Shown one piece after another: positions 25,201-33,568 of a DNA stretch of 64,000 nt (positions are counted from its first letter, which is position 1; the number at the start of each line of letters is the position of its first letter). The position numbers and the translations under genes were made by a program. Under the pieces are notes generated by a model. It was given only the letters and a program-made list of their open reading frames with translations, was not told the origin of the DNA and searched no databases. Origin of the DNA: Aphodovivens sp036306585 (GTDB lineage: Bacteria; Actinomycetota; Coriobacteriia; Coriobacteriales; Eggerthellaceae); contig JAXJZF010000006.1 in assembly GCA_036306585.1 (NCBI GenBank), forward strand, positions 310,001-374,000, written 5' to 3'.

Positions 25201-26360
25201 GTGTTCTGAGGAAGGGGGGACGGACCGTCATCCCACGTTCTGGGAATGGGGTCAATGGAGCCTTCGCCACCGTTGGGGTTGAACTGAATGGTGTACGTAT
25301 TGGGAATGCGTTTTACGTAAAGGGTCTGGCCGTTGAAAGGCTGGGAGGTTTGGTCTTGCGCTATCGAGGGGGTGAAGCCGGTCCCCTCCTGAAAATCAGG
25401 GGTGGTGTACCATCGGGGAAGCGTGCTGGAATACCCCTCATAGGTGTCGAGCTCTGAGATTACAAACGTGTCGAACGATTTTCCCGGAATGTTGGGAAGA
25501 ACCACCTTTTCTAGCGGGTTGTTGTTTCCGACGAAGCCATCGCCTTCGAGTTTGGTGTTTTTGCTCAGGTCGATTTCCTTGAGTTTGTTCCAGTCAAGAT
25601 GGGCGAATTTCAAATTGGGCAGCATGGAGAGGTCTATCGTTTCAAGATAGTTGCTGAATACTTCTATGAACTCCAGCTTGGTGTTATGGGAGAAATCGAT
25701 GCTCTTCAGTGCATTGTTGCGCAGGTAGATGCTGAGGAGCTCGGGGTTCCCTGACAGATCAACCTCCCCAAGGTGGTTATCCTCTGCGTTGAGAAACGTT
25801 ATGTTGGGGAAATTCTCTATGCCTTGCAGGCTGGCAATCTGCTTCTTCGTCGCCACGATCTCGGTGACGGCTTCGCGCTCGGCGAGAGTGAGCACGCCAT
25901 CGGCGCCTGCACCGTTAAGATTGGCGGGATCCAGGACCCATTTCCTGAATGCATCATCGGGAAAAGATGATTCGTCGATAACGATATCGCCCTCATTCAG
26001 AATGGGGGATTGCGAGGCTTCGTTTTGGCTGGTTGCCGATGACGGGGCCGATTCGGCATTCGCGGCAGAGTCTGATGTCCCTGCCTGGCCGTTCGTGCTA
26101 TTGGTTTCGACTTTAGTGGAAGAGGCCTCCGAAGAAGCGGTCTCGTCGTTTGCTGCGCTTTCCTCTAGGGCAGAAGGCGCGTCGACGGGCGCAACGTTGT
26201 TGGGGCTGTCGTTCTCATTGTTTGCAGTAGCTTCGATAGGGGGAGGCTGCTCGTCGTGCGTTAAGGCGTCTTGTGCATATGCGCTAGAGATAGGCGTGGC
26301 CATAGAGAGGGCCAGGCAGGCGGCCAGCGCAGTATTGGCCGGTCGGTTGGTCTTCGCCAT
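22278..26360 (-). CDS. Large surface protein: LRR, Listeria-Bacteroides repeat, transglutaminase-like
   Basis: The protein has 1360 residues from the ATG at 26360 (AGGAG eight bases upstream; a GTG nine bases earlier overlaps that site). A signal peptide ends near SSAYAQ (about residue 30), followed by an acidic Ser/Ala/Glu-rich linker. Leucine-rich repeats follow at about 145-280 (LSGNPELLSIYLRNNALKSI). Then comes a Flg_new-type repeat (QFNPNGGEGSIDPIPRTW; RFAGWSTDP) at about 360-440. A transglutaminase-like core follows at about 600-690, with Cys in GPVCYGYATAMK, His in GEQHAWNYV and Asp in YAIDPTWND. A helical region and a Ser/Gly/Asp-rich stretch lead to one membrane helix ending RRKLF. 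No LPxTG is seen. It is probably cell-surface anchored and AT-richer than its neighbours. Confidence 0.88.
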   Translation of the reverse strand: MAKTNRPANTALAACLALSMATPISSAYAQDALTHDEQPPPIEATANNENDSPNNVAPVDAPSALEESAANDETASSEASSTKVETNSTNGQAGTSDSAANAESAPSSATSQNEASQSPILNEGDIVIDESSFPDDAFRKWVLDPANLNGAGADGVLTLAEREAVTEIVATKKQIASLQGIENFPNITFLNAEDNHLGEVDLSGNPELLSIYLRNNALKSIDFSHNTKLEFIEVFSNYLETIDLSMLPNLKFAHLDWNKLKEIDLSKNTKLEGDGFVGNNNPLEKVVLPNIPGKSFDTFVISELDTYEGYSSTLPRWYTTPDFQEGTGFTPSIAQDQTSQPFNGQTLYVKRIPNTYTIQFNPNGGEGSIDPIPRTWDDGPSPLPQNTFNRLGYRFAGWSTDPNSSSASYADLQEVENIGGAKDTNSTVTLYAVWNAIDASSGYFRGQLDSTQQALYDDLASQLPKLTNPDDPSSVELYVPAGQENHLGRMLFAVLRDHPDYFWIEFSKLSWQDLGNMRYALDVKPSYDSYFVDGFTADNLSAYRSQFDQKVAEIVAGAPSDPVLATRYFNQWLVQNNTYNSNSIGASNYSRTAASGILSNNDSSQGPVCYGYATAMKVLLDRAGIENAYIEGWAYNGNNGAGEQHAWNYVAIDGAWYAIDPTWNDSPTNSSATQETYFLVGSSTITTPSLPNRESFGANHDPSKSPAANYQLGYPSLSPTAYQASLTGRFEVTDGNESKAYTTLDEALNAASGGDTVRLWDNAALNGSITVAGDIILDVNGNALDCGAFSITVPSGATLTVANSTETQSEIKTDSGGAFNNNGTLVVQPFVKIKSTVPGAAAVQGNEPCAGTHTYLSVIGNKTTYLSYFVLEPSQPNAGEVELANLSSSTGAEPTVSDLISHVQGAGSPSVEFYYQLDPNNTVRVPNQSSLDWMLVSGPDIAESGSAAENAGADSPLTTGDYFFRASAYDYDLLYRITVTNRALESYIAQQLSEVRSTVDEIERQAVQGEFTRYDAEAATTALASAKDDLGSVNSQAEADSILHALRERINSIPSAQDRAREVEQAWQNIHGKTVDLAVEGSVAFDNASALQAASQSALQDAQADNLIGLSAFPDGMDTDDKNLVAKKAVELLQEHGSIEKLSALERAGRWVQNAQQAISQLPDSPSALDVPTLQALLNSYDELSSPAAALVNPNATSHIVELIEQAIAAGLPGDPTDPGHSGSDGSDSSESDGSGGADKPLNPGSPENTPSSDDSIGNTAEDAKPNAQKPGSQSIAVQETNAQTSTADVEAPSAESNVAETAEEASPANVQDLNAEQGETAKNDGETRGIGFIAGAAGLLAAIAVGAAAGIRRKLFNRG

Positions 26361-26406
26361 CAGGGACACTCCTTGAATGATCGATGGTTAAATTGCTATT
26401 AAAACA

Positions 26407-26823
26407 GTGTCAATTATTCGAGATACCGCAGGTAAAATCAACGCGGCCGAGCACAATTCATTAATTTGTTTATTAACGGCCATCTTTGCTGAAAGGCTCG
26501 TGTTGGGCATCGTGTCCGATATTGGGATCATCACGACCGAGCTTGCCGTCGCCGTCACTGAAAATCAGGGCATTGAACGGACGGCAGGCAATAGCGCCCC
26601 GGGCGGCAACGGTACGCAATCGCCTCTCGAGACCGGCGATGGATTCATGCCATCACTGGGGATGCTCTTTATTCCCGCCTCGGTTTTCGCAAGAGCATCC
26701 ACTCGTAGAAAGCTACGTTTGCGGCTGCCGATTTACGATCATGCGCCGTATGGCTCGTTTGCCTTGCCTAAAAAAAGCGGGGTTTCGAATTCGATATCGG
26801 GCGCTTTTCCAACTGCATGCTGA
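26407..26823 (+). pseudogene. Possible C-terminal remnant of a surface protein
   Basis: An open frame of 138 codons without a convincing ribosome site contains PLETGDG, a hydrophobic run (MPSLGMLFIPASVF) and then STRRK. That order resembles the sorting-signal end of actinobacterial surface proteins, followed by unrelated residues. Coding signal is weak. The 670-base gap 26378-27047 holds nothing else recognisable except the terminator at its right end. Confidence 0.25.
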
Positions 26824-26993
26824 GACACTTTTCAAGTGAGTCTAAAAAGCTGTTCGGTAGGATGCTTGGAAATGGGTGATTGCGACATGCGAACAGGGGG
26901 CTGAATGGGATATGGTTCGCAAAAGAGATGGGTGCGGGCCGTTCTGTTTTAAGCAAACTACGAGGGTGCGACGACCCGTTTCTCCAGAACATA

Positions 26994-27021
26994 AAAGGAG
27001 CGCCCTCTCAGGCGCTCCTTT
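26994..27021 (-). terminator. Intrinsic terminator of the lipoprotein gene
   Basis: AAAGGAGCGCC (26994-27004) is perfectly complementary to GGCGCTCCTTT (27011-27021) around a six-base loop. On the minus strand the stem is followed by a short T run, 27 bases after the stop of the gene ending at 27048. The symmetry would let it act in both directions. Confidence 0.8.
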
Positions 27022-27047
27022 AGCGAACGTTCGATCCCGTGCTCGTG

Positions 27048-27947
27048 TTACTTGAATGCTAGGGAATAGACGTTTCCGTCTCTAAAAGACCACGTCATGG
27101 TTCCACCCGTGAAATTGTTTGCAACTTCATCGGGCACGCTTGCGTAGAGGTATACCGGAACCTCGGTCAAAGGTTCAATGCTGTAAAAATTTCCTATACT
27201 GCTGTACCCGACTGCATTGTAGAAAGCATATTCGGGTGAGCCGGAGAAATTGTATTTTCCGTTCATGTTCTTGAATTCAAGCGAAGTGCTCCCTAGGTCA
27301 AAGGCATTACTTCCGGTATTTTTGAACGTGCCTTCAACGACGCAGTATGTCTTGTTCGGCTGCTCTTGATAATAGTTGTAGCCACCGGATATATCGGGGG
27401 GATACAACTCCTTCGTCCATTCAACATTTGTGAGAGTAAATGTATAGTTATTGGCTTCTACGGTCTGGCCAAGGCTGATGCTCTCCAATGTGGTTCTACT
27501 GCCTTCGGCATACACCTCGACCTTTAATGTCTTGCTGGAGGGATCGTAAGAGATTGTCCCCATATTGGTCGAGTCCTGGACGATGGTCCATTCTGTCTCA
27601 GATTCTTCGATCGCCTGAAAGCCATAGTCGGAAAGCGACTCTGCGTAAGATTGCACTTGCGAGGTTGCTGCCTCATCGTCATCTTCGTTCAGCGTGTATG
27701 AATATTCGGTTGAAGTCTCGATGCCATCTGTGCTGGAGCTGATGGTGGAGCTTTCGGTTGCGTTGATAAGGCTGTCAGGAGAGGGAAGGCCCTCGCATTG
27801 CTCGAAGTATCGGACTGTTTCGGTCTGCTCGGTCGATGCGTCTTCTGCGGCATTGCTGTCTGCGGCTTGGATGGAACATCCATACATGCAGCACGCGAGA
27901 GCCGAGCTTGCTGCAACGACGCTGATCCTCCAAAACAAAGGTTGCAT
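27048..27947 (-). CDS. Putative lipoprotein
   Basis: The protein has 299 residues from the ATG at 27947 (AAAGGAG five bases upstream). A signal segment (RISVVAASSALACCMYGC) is followed by an acidic Ser/Thr-rich linker; the lipidated Cys could be in ALAC or MYGC, neither a perfect lipobox. The body is beta-rich. The second half (TFTLTNVEWTKELYPP, KTYCVVEGTFKNTGSNAF) resembles DUF4352/DUF5067-type domains found in lipoproteins of Gram-positive bacteria. The role is unknown. GC content is lower than in most of the window. Confidence 0.7.
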   Translation of the reverse strand: MQPLFWRISVVAASSALACCMYGCSIQAADSNAAEDASTEQTETVRYFEQCEGLPSPDSLINATESSTISSSTDGIETSTEYSYTLNEDDDEAATSQVQSYAESLSDYGFQAIEESETEWTIVQDSTNMGTISYDPSSKTLKVEVYAEGSRTTLESISLGQTVEANNYTFTLTNVEWTKELYPPDISGGYNYYQEQPNKTYCVVEGTFKNTGSNAFDLGSTSLEFKNMNGKYNFSGSPEYAFYNAVGYSSIGNFYSIEPLTEVPVYLYASVPDEVANNFTGGTMTWSFRDGNVYSLAFK

Positions 27948-28038
27948 TTTCGCTCCTTTCCGAGGCGGCTTCTGGCTTGATTGTCGCATCGGTTTAGCAG
28001 AATTTGTTGTTCAACATTTCTGATGGGGCAGCGGTTTT

Positions 28039-28383
28039 ATGTTCCTAAGGAAAAGCACGATTTTTGGCGATGCCGAAGAGAGCATTTGTCGCAATCTCCA
28101 ATTTAAGTCGCTTGAGGCGACGGGCATGAATAAAGGCAGTGCATTCATCTACCGTATCATCCTGGACAACCTGACCAGCGGCAAGCACAATACGAGGAAT
28201 ACGAAGATGACAGACCTCGAATTCTGCATGGGCAGGATCAAGGACGATTCAGGCGCGCGGTCCTACCGCAACGCGATCTCATCCCCCAGGCTCTCCATCC
28301 CGCACTGGGATAAAAACGGGTTTGGCCAGTTCGTCTCTAAAGTGCGAGCCTATCTCGAATCAATCGCCGAGGCCGGACGATAA
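28039..28383 (+). CDS. Hypothetical protein, start uncertain
   Basis: The open frame spans 114 codons; third-position GC looks coding from about 28129 (MNKGSAFIYRIILDNL). No good ribosome site precedes either ATG. The predicted protein is small, soluble and basic, with no motif I recognise. It ends 11 bases before the next open frame on the same strand. It may be a shortened gene that has lost its 5' part. Confidence 0.4.
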   Translation: MFLRKSTIFGDAEESICRNLQFKSLEATGMNKGSAFIYRIILDNLTSGKHNTRNTKMTDLEFCMGRIKDDSGARSYRNAISSPRLSIPHWDKNGFGQFVSKVRAYLESIAEAGR

Positions 28384-28394
28384 GTACGTTCAAG

Positions 28395-28988
28395 ATGCCG
28401 AAGCCCGTCAAGGTCACGGGGTCGAGCTCGAGCGTCACGAAGTCCTTTGTTGATGGACCGTTCCTTGCAGAAGTCCTTTGGGAGTGGCTGCGCACCCTGG
28501 CCGGGAACACCTTCGCCAGCGAAGACGAAATGCGCGGACCGTACCAGCGGGCCCTCGGTAGGCGCGCCGCCGTCGTTTGCCTGATCATCGCCGCTTGCGT
28601 GCTGGCGATGACTGCCTCGACCGCTGTCGCGGCGGCGCTGTTCGGGGAGGGCTCCCCGAAGTTCGATCTGCTCGTTCGCGCTTCGGCCTATGTGACCACT
28701 GTCGTCGTCGGTGTGTCGTGCGTCATCTTGTGCGTCGTCCAGTGGCGAGAGCATCGTGCTAACGAACGAGCGGAGCGGGCGGACGATCCTGGGCTTGAGA
28801 CCGACTCGAAGATTGAGGCGCGCCAGGCGATTGCGCTTGTTGTGATAGTCGTTGCCCTGGAAGTCGTTCTCCCTGTTGCCGCATCGGCATCTTCTCATAA
28901 CCGCCGCCGAATCCCGAAACGGCAGATGGGCGCAGGGGCTTGCCTCCTGCCGCGGGACCGGGGCGCGCAGCCCCGGCGCAAGAGGTGA
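28395..28988 (+). CDS. Hypothetical three-helix membrane protein
   Basis: The protein has 197 residues with three hydrophobic segments: VVCLIIAACVLAMTASTAV, TTVVVGVSCVILCVV and ALVVIVVALEVVLPVA. A charged linker lies between helices two and three, and the tail is basic. No family is recognised. The ATG at 28395 lacks a clear ribosome site, so it may be read by coupling from the preceding frame. A strong terminator begins 10 bases after the stop. Confidence 0.5.
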   Translation: MPKPVKVTGSSSSVTKSFVDGPFLAEVLWEWLRTLAGNTFASEDEMRGPYQRALGRRAAVVCLIIAACVLAMTASTAVAAALFGEGSPKFDLLVRASAYVTTVVVGVSCVILCVVQWREHRANERAERADDPGLETDSKIEARQAIALVVIVVALEVVLPVAASASSHNRRRIPKRQMGAGACLLPRDRGAQPRRKR

Positions 28989-28997
28989 AAGGAGCCG

Positions 28998-29038
28998 AAT
29001 CGGGGGATGCGAGCCGATCGCATCTCCCGATTGTTTTA
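28998..29038. terminator. Intrinsic terminator between convergent genes
   Basis: Fifteen-base arms (28998-29012 with 29018-29032, one G-U pair) enclose the loop GCCGA, followed by GTTTTAT on the plus strand. It separates the membrane-protein gene from the convergent ABC permease gene. Confidence 0.85.
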
Positions 29039-29062
29039 TCGCGCCGCGCTATCGTTGCCGAG

Positions 29063-30328
29063 CTAGGATACCTGGTGCCTTCTGAACGAGGCGATCGAGA
29101 TCGGGGCAGCTACGAGCGTGAGGAGGGCGTAGACGGCAACCACCATTCCGACGAGGTCGACCACGAGCGGGCCGATCCGATACGACTCCATTGCCACGAA
29201 CAGCATGTTGAAGTTCGAGAAGCAGGTCGGGAACAGCGCAAGCGCCCGTTCGAGCGCGCCGATGCCCGCCGAGGGGATGAGACCCGTGAGCAGGATCAGC
29301 GCCACGTCGACGACGAAGACGGAAAGGGTCGAGCGGGTGCGCGAGGAGAGAGCGAGCGTGAGGCATGCGAACCCGATGCACGCGGCGTACATCAGCCCGA
29401 CCGAGACGAGCGCGGCCTGCCCCGCGGAGAGCGGATACGGCGAGGACAGCCAGATGTTCTGGACGGAGAGCCAGAACCCGTCGGTCCCGTAGAAGGCCAG
29501 CGAGACCCCCATGACGATGGCGGCGCAGGCCGCGAAGTACACGCTCGCCCATAGAAGCGATGCGATCACCTTCGCCGCAACGAGGCGGCCGCGCCCGTGC
29601 CTCGCCGAGAGCACCACCGCATCGGCGCCCGACTGGTACTCGAAGGAGAATACGGGGGCGAGCGTCACGCACACGGCGAGTATGGCGAAGGAGAGGAAGG
29701 CGACGCAGTTGACGACGTTGCTCCAGCCGCCGACGTAGCCGTACTCGATAGGCTCGCTGACCGAGGCCTGCATGTCTGTCCAGTAGGCGCGCTCGGCGTC
29801 CGAGTACTCCCACATGCCGCCCTGCCCCTCGTCGAGGGCTTCCTGGGTCATCCGAGAGAGCGCGCCGTACCAGTCCGCCGCCATCTCGGGCGTGACGAGC
29901 GCGGCGGCCTGCGCGGGCTCCTGCTCGGATGCGCGCCAGGGGTTGAGCAGGGTCGTCCAATACGGATCGTAGAGCTCTGCGGTCCCCTCCTGCCCGTAGG
30001 TCTCGAGCATGAGGCTGTAGACGGCCGATCCCGTCATCTGGAGCACCGCGTCGGGGTCGATTTGCGAAAACACCTCGTCTTGATAGGCGGCGATGTCGGC
30101 GGCGGCCTTCTCGGACGTTATCGGCCCGGCATGCGCCTCGCGCTCCGCCTTGGCGTAGGCGATCGCGTCGGTGCCCGAGAGCGTCTCGCCCGCCGCGTTC
30201 TCGGTCTTGGTCTGCGCCACGTTGAGGGCCATGACGCCTGCGAGGAGCACGAGCACCCCGACGTTCATCGCTATCGCAACGCGCCGGGAGAGCATCTTCT
30301 TGAGCTCGAACCACATGAGGCTACGCAT
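29063..30328 (-). CDS. ABC transporter permease
   Basis: The protein has 421 residues. A short cytoplasmic start (MRSLMWFELKKMLSRR) and a first membrane helix precede a large extracytoplasmic domain of about 160 residues, then five or more helices. This is the ABC-2 type permease layout. The start overlaps the ATPase stop by eight bases, so the two subunits are coupled. With the sigma factor and membrane protein upstream it forms a four-gene minus-strand operon, probably an envelope-stress or peptide export/resistance system. The substrate is unknown. Confidence 0.82.
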   Translation of the reverse strand: MRSLMWFELKKMLSRRVAIAMNVGVLVLLAGVMALNVAQTKTENAAGETLSGTDAIAYAKAEREAHAGPITSEKAAADIAAYQDEVFSQIDPDAVLQMTGSAVYSLMLETYGQEGTAELYDPYWTTLLNPWRASEQEPAQAAALVTPEMAADWYGALSRMTQEALDEGQGGMWEYSDAERAYWTDMQASVSEPIEYGYVGGWSNVVNCVAFLSFAILAVCVTLAPVFSFEYQSGADAVVLSARHGRGRLVAAKVIASLLWASVYFAACAAIVMGVSLAFYGTDGFWLSVQNIWLSSPYPLSAGQAALVSVGLMYAACIGFACLTLALSSRTRSTLSVFVVDVALILLTGLIPSAGIGALERALALFPTCFSNFNMLFVAMESYRIGPLVVDLVGMVVAVYALLTLVAAPISIASFRRHQVS

Positions 30329-31232
30329 CGCGGCCTCCTTCCTTTGCGAATTCGCCTGACGTCATCGTCGTCTCGTCGCGGAACGCGTGGAGGTAGAAGT
30401 CCTCCAGGCTGGGGGAGGCGGGGACCGATCCGGGGATCTGGCATGAATCGGAGACGTAGCGGAGGACGGCGGCGCCGCCGTTGTAGCGGACGTTCGAGAC
30501 CGCAAGGTGCTGCGAGAGGAGGTCGGCCTGCGCTTGGGGCAGCTCCGCCTCCCACACCCTGCCGTCCATGAGGCGGACCAGGTCAAGCGGCGTTCCCTCG
30601 GCTGCGATGGAGCCCGCCTTCATCACCAGTATGCGATCGGCGATGCTCTCGACATCCGACACGATGTGCGTCGACAGGATCACCACCTTGTCGCGGGCGA
30701 AGCTGGCGATAAGGTTGCGGAAGCGAACGCGCTCCTTCGGGTCGAGCCCCGCCGTCGGCTCGTCGAGGACGAGCACCGCGGGATCGTTGAGCACGGCCTG
30801 CGCTATGCCGAGCCGCTGCTTCATGCCGCCCGAGAACGTGCGGATGCGCCGGCGCTCCTCTCCGGAAAGGCCCACGGCGGAGAGGAGCTCGAGAGACCGT
30901 TCCCGGGCTTCTTGACGGCGTATCCCCTTCAACGCGGCCATGTATTCCATGAAGTCGAGCGCGGTGAACTCGGGGTAGTAGCCGAAGTCCTGGGGCAGGT
31001 ACCCCAGGATCGCCCGGTAGTCCCCGCCCATCTGCTCGATGGGCACGCCGTCGAAGAGCACCTCGCCGGAGGTGGGGCGCAGCACGCCGCAAGCCATGCG
31101 CATGAGCGTCGTCTTGCCGGCGCCGTTCGCGCCGAGCAGCCCGAAGACGCCCGGCCCCAGCTTGGCGCTCACGCGGTCGACGGCGATCTTGCTGCCGTAT
31201 TCCTTGGTGAGTCTGTCGAACCTCAGTTCCAT
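30321..31232 (-). CDS. ABC transporter ATP-binding protein
   Basis: The protein has 303 residues. The Walker A motif is GANGAGKTT, the signature motif SGGMKQR, the Walker B motif VLVLDEP, and the switch His lies in LSTHIVSD. The C-terminal 80 residues are the accessory domain common in CcmA/NatA-type ATPases paired with ABC-2 permeases. It lies between the membrane protein of the sigma operon (28-base gap) and the permease (8-base overlap). Confidence 0.92.
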   Translation of the reverse strand: MELRFDRLTKEYGSKIAVDRVSAKLGPGVFGLLGANGAGKTTLMRMACGVLRPTSGEVLFDGVPIEQMGGDYRAILGYLPQDFGYYPEFTALDFMEYMAALKGIRRQEARERSLELLSAVGLSGEERRRIRTFSGGMKQRLGIAQAVLNDPAVLVLDEPTAGLDPKERVRFRNLIASFARDKVVILSTHIVSDVESIADRILVMKAGSIAAEGTPLDLVRLMDGRVWEAELPQAQADLLSQHLAVSNVRYNGGAAVLRYVSDSCQIPGSVPASPSLEDFYLHAFRDETTMTSGEFAKEGGRDA

Positions 31233-31260
31233 GAGAGCTCCTGTTCGTCGTAGGGGGTTG

Positions 31261-32052
31261 TCAGAAGATGGAGGAAGGCGCGGGCATCGCTGCCTCGCAG
31301 CCCCCCTCGGCAGATAGCCGAATCCAGCGGAGGGCTTCCCGCACGAGCCAAAGGGCGCCTGCCGAGGCGGCGGCAGCCCATATCCAGACCGCCGCCGCGC
31401 AGTAGGCCTCCGGCACGGAGACCCTCAACAGGATGCAGAGGGCGCATACGCCGGCCGGCCAGGCGACAGCTGCGACTGTAGCGTCGGCGCTCGGGACCTT
31501 CCTCGCGAGCATGAGCCCTCCTGCCGCCGAGAGAAGGAAGGGGGCGAGGGAGAACGCTGCCGAGCTTGAGGCGGGGATGATGCGGGCGGATGCGATGCAG
31601 GCGACGGCGAGGGTGAGAAGGCTTAACGTTGAGAACGCCATAAGCCTCGAGAACGCGACGGAGGCGGAATTGTGCAGGCACGATGCCTCCAGCTCCTGCA
31701 TGCGGTTCGAGCGGGCGCGGACGACGCCGGCCAGGCTTGCGGCGGCAAGGGCCGGGCCCGATGAGACCAGCACGGCTTCAGCCTCGTGCGCGCGGGCGCC
31801 GAATAGAGCGAGCGCAACCGCCAATGCGACGACCGCCGCTGCGGGGACCCAGAACGCGGGCGGCGTGGATCTGATCGCCGCCCAGGCGAGCCCCGGGATG
31901 CCGTCGTGTCGATAAGGGCGCTCCGATGCGGCCAGCGCCGCAAGGTCCGCCGCCTTTCTCTTGCGCTCCGCCGCAAGAGGCTCTGCCTTCCTCTCGCTTC
32001 GGTAGTGTTCACGCAGGGTGTTTTCCAGCGCTGTCATTTCGCCTTTTCTCAT
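31261..32052 (-). CDS. Membrane protein coupled to ECF sigma factor
   Basis: The protein has 263 residues from a start that overlaps the sigma-factor stop by four bases. A cytoplasmic N-terminal region of about 65 residues precedes about six hydrophobic segments. Its position directly after an ECF sigma gene and its cytoplasmic N-terminal segment suit a transmembrane anti-sigma factor or a transporter accessory protein. No zinc-binding anti-sigma motif is visible. Confidence 0.65.
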   Translation of the reverse strand: MRKGEMTALENTLREHYRSERKAEPLAAERKRKAADLAALAASERPYRHDGIPGLAWAAIRSTPPAFWVPAAAVVALAVALALFGARAHEAEAVLVSSGPALAAASLAGVVRARSNRMQELEASCLHNSASVAFSRLMAFSTLSLLTLAVACIASARIIPASSSAAFSLAPFLLSAAGGLMLARKVPSADATVAAVAWPAGVCALCILLRVSVPEAYCAAAVWIWAAAASAGALWLVREALRWIRLSAEGGCEAAMPAPSSIF

Positions 32053-32549
32053 AGCGCCATCCCTTTCCCGTCATCTTCGAGCTCCGCTTTCAAAGCCTCT
32101 AGCGCGGCGGCTATTCTCCTGCCCGCCGCGAAGCGGCTCACGCCGAGCACGCGCGCGATCTCCTGCACCTGAAGTCCTTGGTCGTAGCGCAACTCGAGCA
32201 CTTCCCGCTGCTCATGGGGGAGAGCTCGGAGCGCGTCGCGCACCGGGTCCGCTTCATAGTCGTCGGGGGCGGGCGTCTGTTCGTCGAGCGGCTCCCATAG
32301 CCTTCCGCGTTTGCGGTAGGAATCCGCGCAGGCGTTTCGGGCGATGGTCAGAAGGAAGGCGAGGGGCTTGCCCCGATCTCGGTATTTCGGCAGGCTTTTG
32401 ACGAACCTCAGGAACGTCTCCTGGGTCGCATCGAAGGCGTCTTCGCCGGAGGGGGTATGACGTCTGCAGTACGCCAGCACGCTCTCGTAATGCTCCTCGA
32501 CGATGCGTCGCGCCTCTTCTTCGTCAAGCCTATTTCCGTTGAAAGACAA
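32049..32549 (-). CDS. ECF-type RNA polymerase sigma factor
   Basis: The protein has 166 residues. Region 2 includes DAFDATQETFLRFVKSLPKY and FLLTIARNACADSYRKR; region 4 includes LPHEQREVLELRYDQGLQVQ and the helix-turn-helix ARVLGVSRFAAGRRI. GGAGGA lies upstream of the ATG. It heads the minus-strand operon with a membrane protein and an ABC transporter, which are its likely targets. Confidence 0.9.
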   Translation of the reverse strand: MSFNGNRLDEEEARRIVEEHYESVLAYCRRHTPSGEDAFDATQETFLRFVKSLPKYRDRGKPLAFLLTIARNACADSYRKRGRLWEPLDEQTPAPDDYEADPVRDALRALPHEQREVLELRYDQGLQVQEIARVLGVSRFAAGRRIAAALEALKAELEDDGKGMAL

Positions 32550-32700
32550 GCTCTCCTCCTTTCGCCTTCATCCTGTTTAACGTTAATGGGGGCCGAAACG
32601 AGCGCGATAGTTTGAAAAAACGAATTCCTATCAACTACGATGTGGACACCCCGATCTTGCGGGAAACGTAAAGGCGAGGACGACCAGCTCGCTTTCGCGG

Positions 32701-32720
32701 AGGTGTCCGTGCGGACACCT
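32701..32720. promoter_or_regulatory. Perfect palindrome in the gap between two divergent ECF operons
   Basis: Nine-base arms AGGTGTCCG and CGGACACCT are separated by two bases, and a further half-site GGACACC lies at 32644-32650. Both lie in the 490-base gap 32550-33040 between two divergent sigma-factor operons. This looks like a dimeric regulator's operator. The rest of the gap shows no gene; a short AT-rich stretch at about 32611-32640 could hold the leftward promoter. Confidence 0.4.
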
Positions 32721-32944
32721 GAAGGCGATGCCGATGTTCGCAGGATCAACTTTTTAAAAGGCGCTTTTGAAATCATCTCGGAGACGGTAGCTGGATCCTA
32801 GGCGATCGGGCTAATCGCTCGTTGCATATATTCCTTGCTTCGTTCCGTTCGACGGCGAGGTCTACGCCCTTGAGCGAGAACCCGAAATGGCTCGAAATCT
32901 TCACCTGCGATGCGCTAGCTGGCCCGAGGGTTTCGAAATTAATC

Positions 32945-32970
32945 TGTCACATTTCACCTTTCCGCGTGTG
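32945..32970 (+). promoter_or_regulatory. Candidate ECF-type promoter of the rightward sigma operon
   Basis: TGTCAC (32945-32950) followed after 14 bases by CGTGTG (32965-32970) fits the general spacing of ECF promoters, about 70 bases before the sigma gene start. Such genes are commonly autoregulated. The same GTCACATTTC core recurs at about 34773, but there it sits too close to a start codon to be a promoter. Confidence 0.3.
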
Positions 32971-33040
32971 TAGTAGATGAAGGGAAATTCCGGAATGCCC
33001 CTCGATGCGATTACCGACAACCTGCGAAGGAGGTGAAGAG

Positions 33041-33568
33041 ATGCCGCATCAGACTGACGCGCTCTGCCGGGAGCCCGAGCGGCTCGTGCGCGAGTACGCC
33101 GATCTTGTCCTGCGTGTGTGCTACACCTATCTGCGCACGACGGCGGATGCGGAGGACGTGTGCCAAGACACGCTCCTGAAGCTGATATGCCGAAAGGATC
33201 CGTTCAACGGCCCGGATCACGAGCGCGCATGGGTCATCCGCGTGGCATCCAATGCCTGCAAGAACCTGCTGCGAAGCCGCAGCGCCCACCCTGAGGTGGA
33301 GCTCGCTTCTGCGGGGGAGCCCGAAGCGGCGCCCGAATCCGACGAAGATGCCTTGCGCCTGCAAGACGAGCGGGTTCTCAATGCTGTGATGGCGCTGCCG
33401 GTGCCGCAGCGTGAGGCGGTCTACCTCCATTACTACGAAGGGTACGGCACCCGATCGGTCGCCTCGATCCTCGAGACGACCGACGATGCCGTGCGCCAGC
33501 GCCTGAGCCGCGCGAGAGCCCGGCTCAGGGAGGCTCTGAAAGGAGACTTCGATGACTTCCCCGCTTGA
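33041..33568 (+). CDS. ECF-type RNA polymerase sigma factor
   Basis: The protein has 175 residues from the ATG at 33041 (AGGAGG eight bases upstream). Region 2 has YLRTTADAEDVCQDTLLKLI and the HERAWVIRVASNACKNLLR helix; region 4 has VPQREAVYLHYYEGYGTRSV and LETTDDAVRQRLSRAR. The stop lies 17 bases inside the following DUF4179-type gene, so sigma factor and regulator are translated together. Confidence 0.9.
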   Translation: MPHQTDALCREPERLVREYADLVLRVCYTYLRTTADAEDVCQDTLLKLICRKDPFNGPDHERAWVIRVASNACKNLLRSRSAHPEVELASAGEPEAAPESDEDALRLQDERVLNAVMALPVPQREAVYLHYYEGYGTRSVASILETTDDAVRQRLSRARARLREALKGDFDDFPA

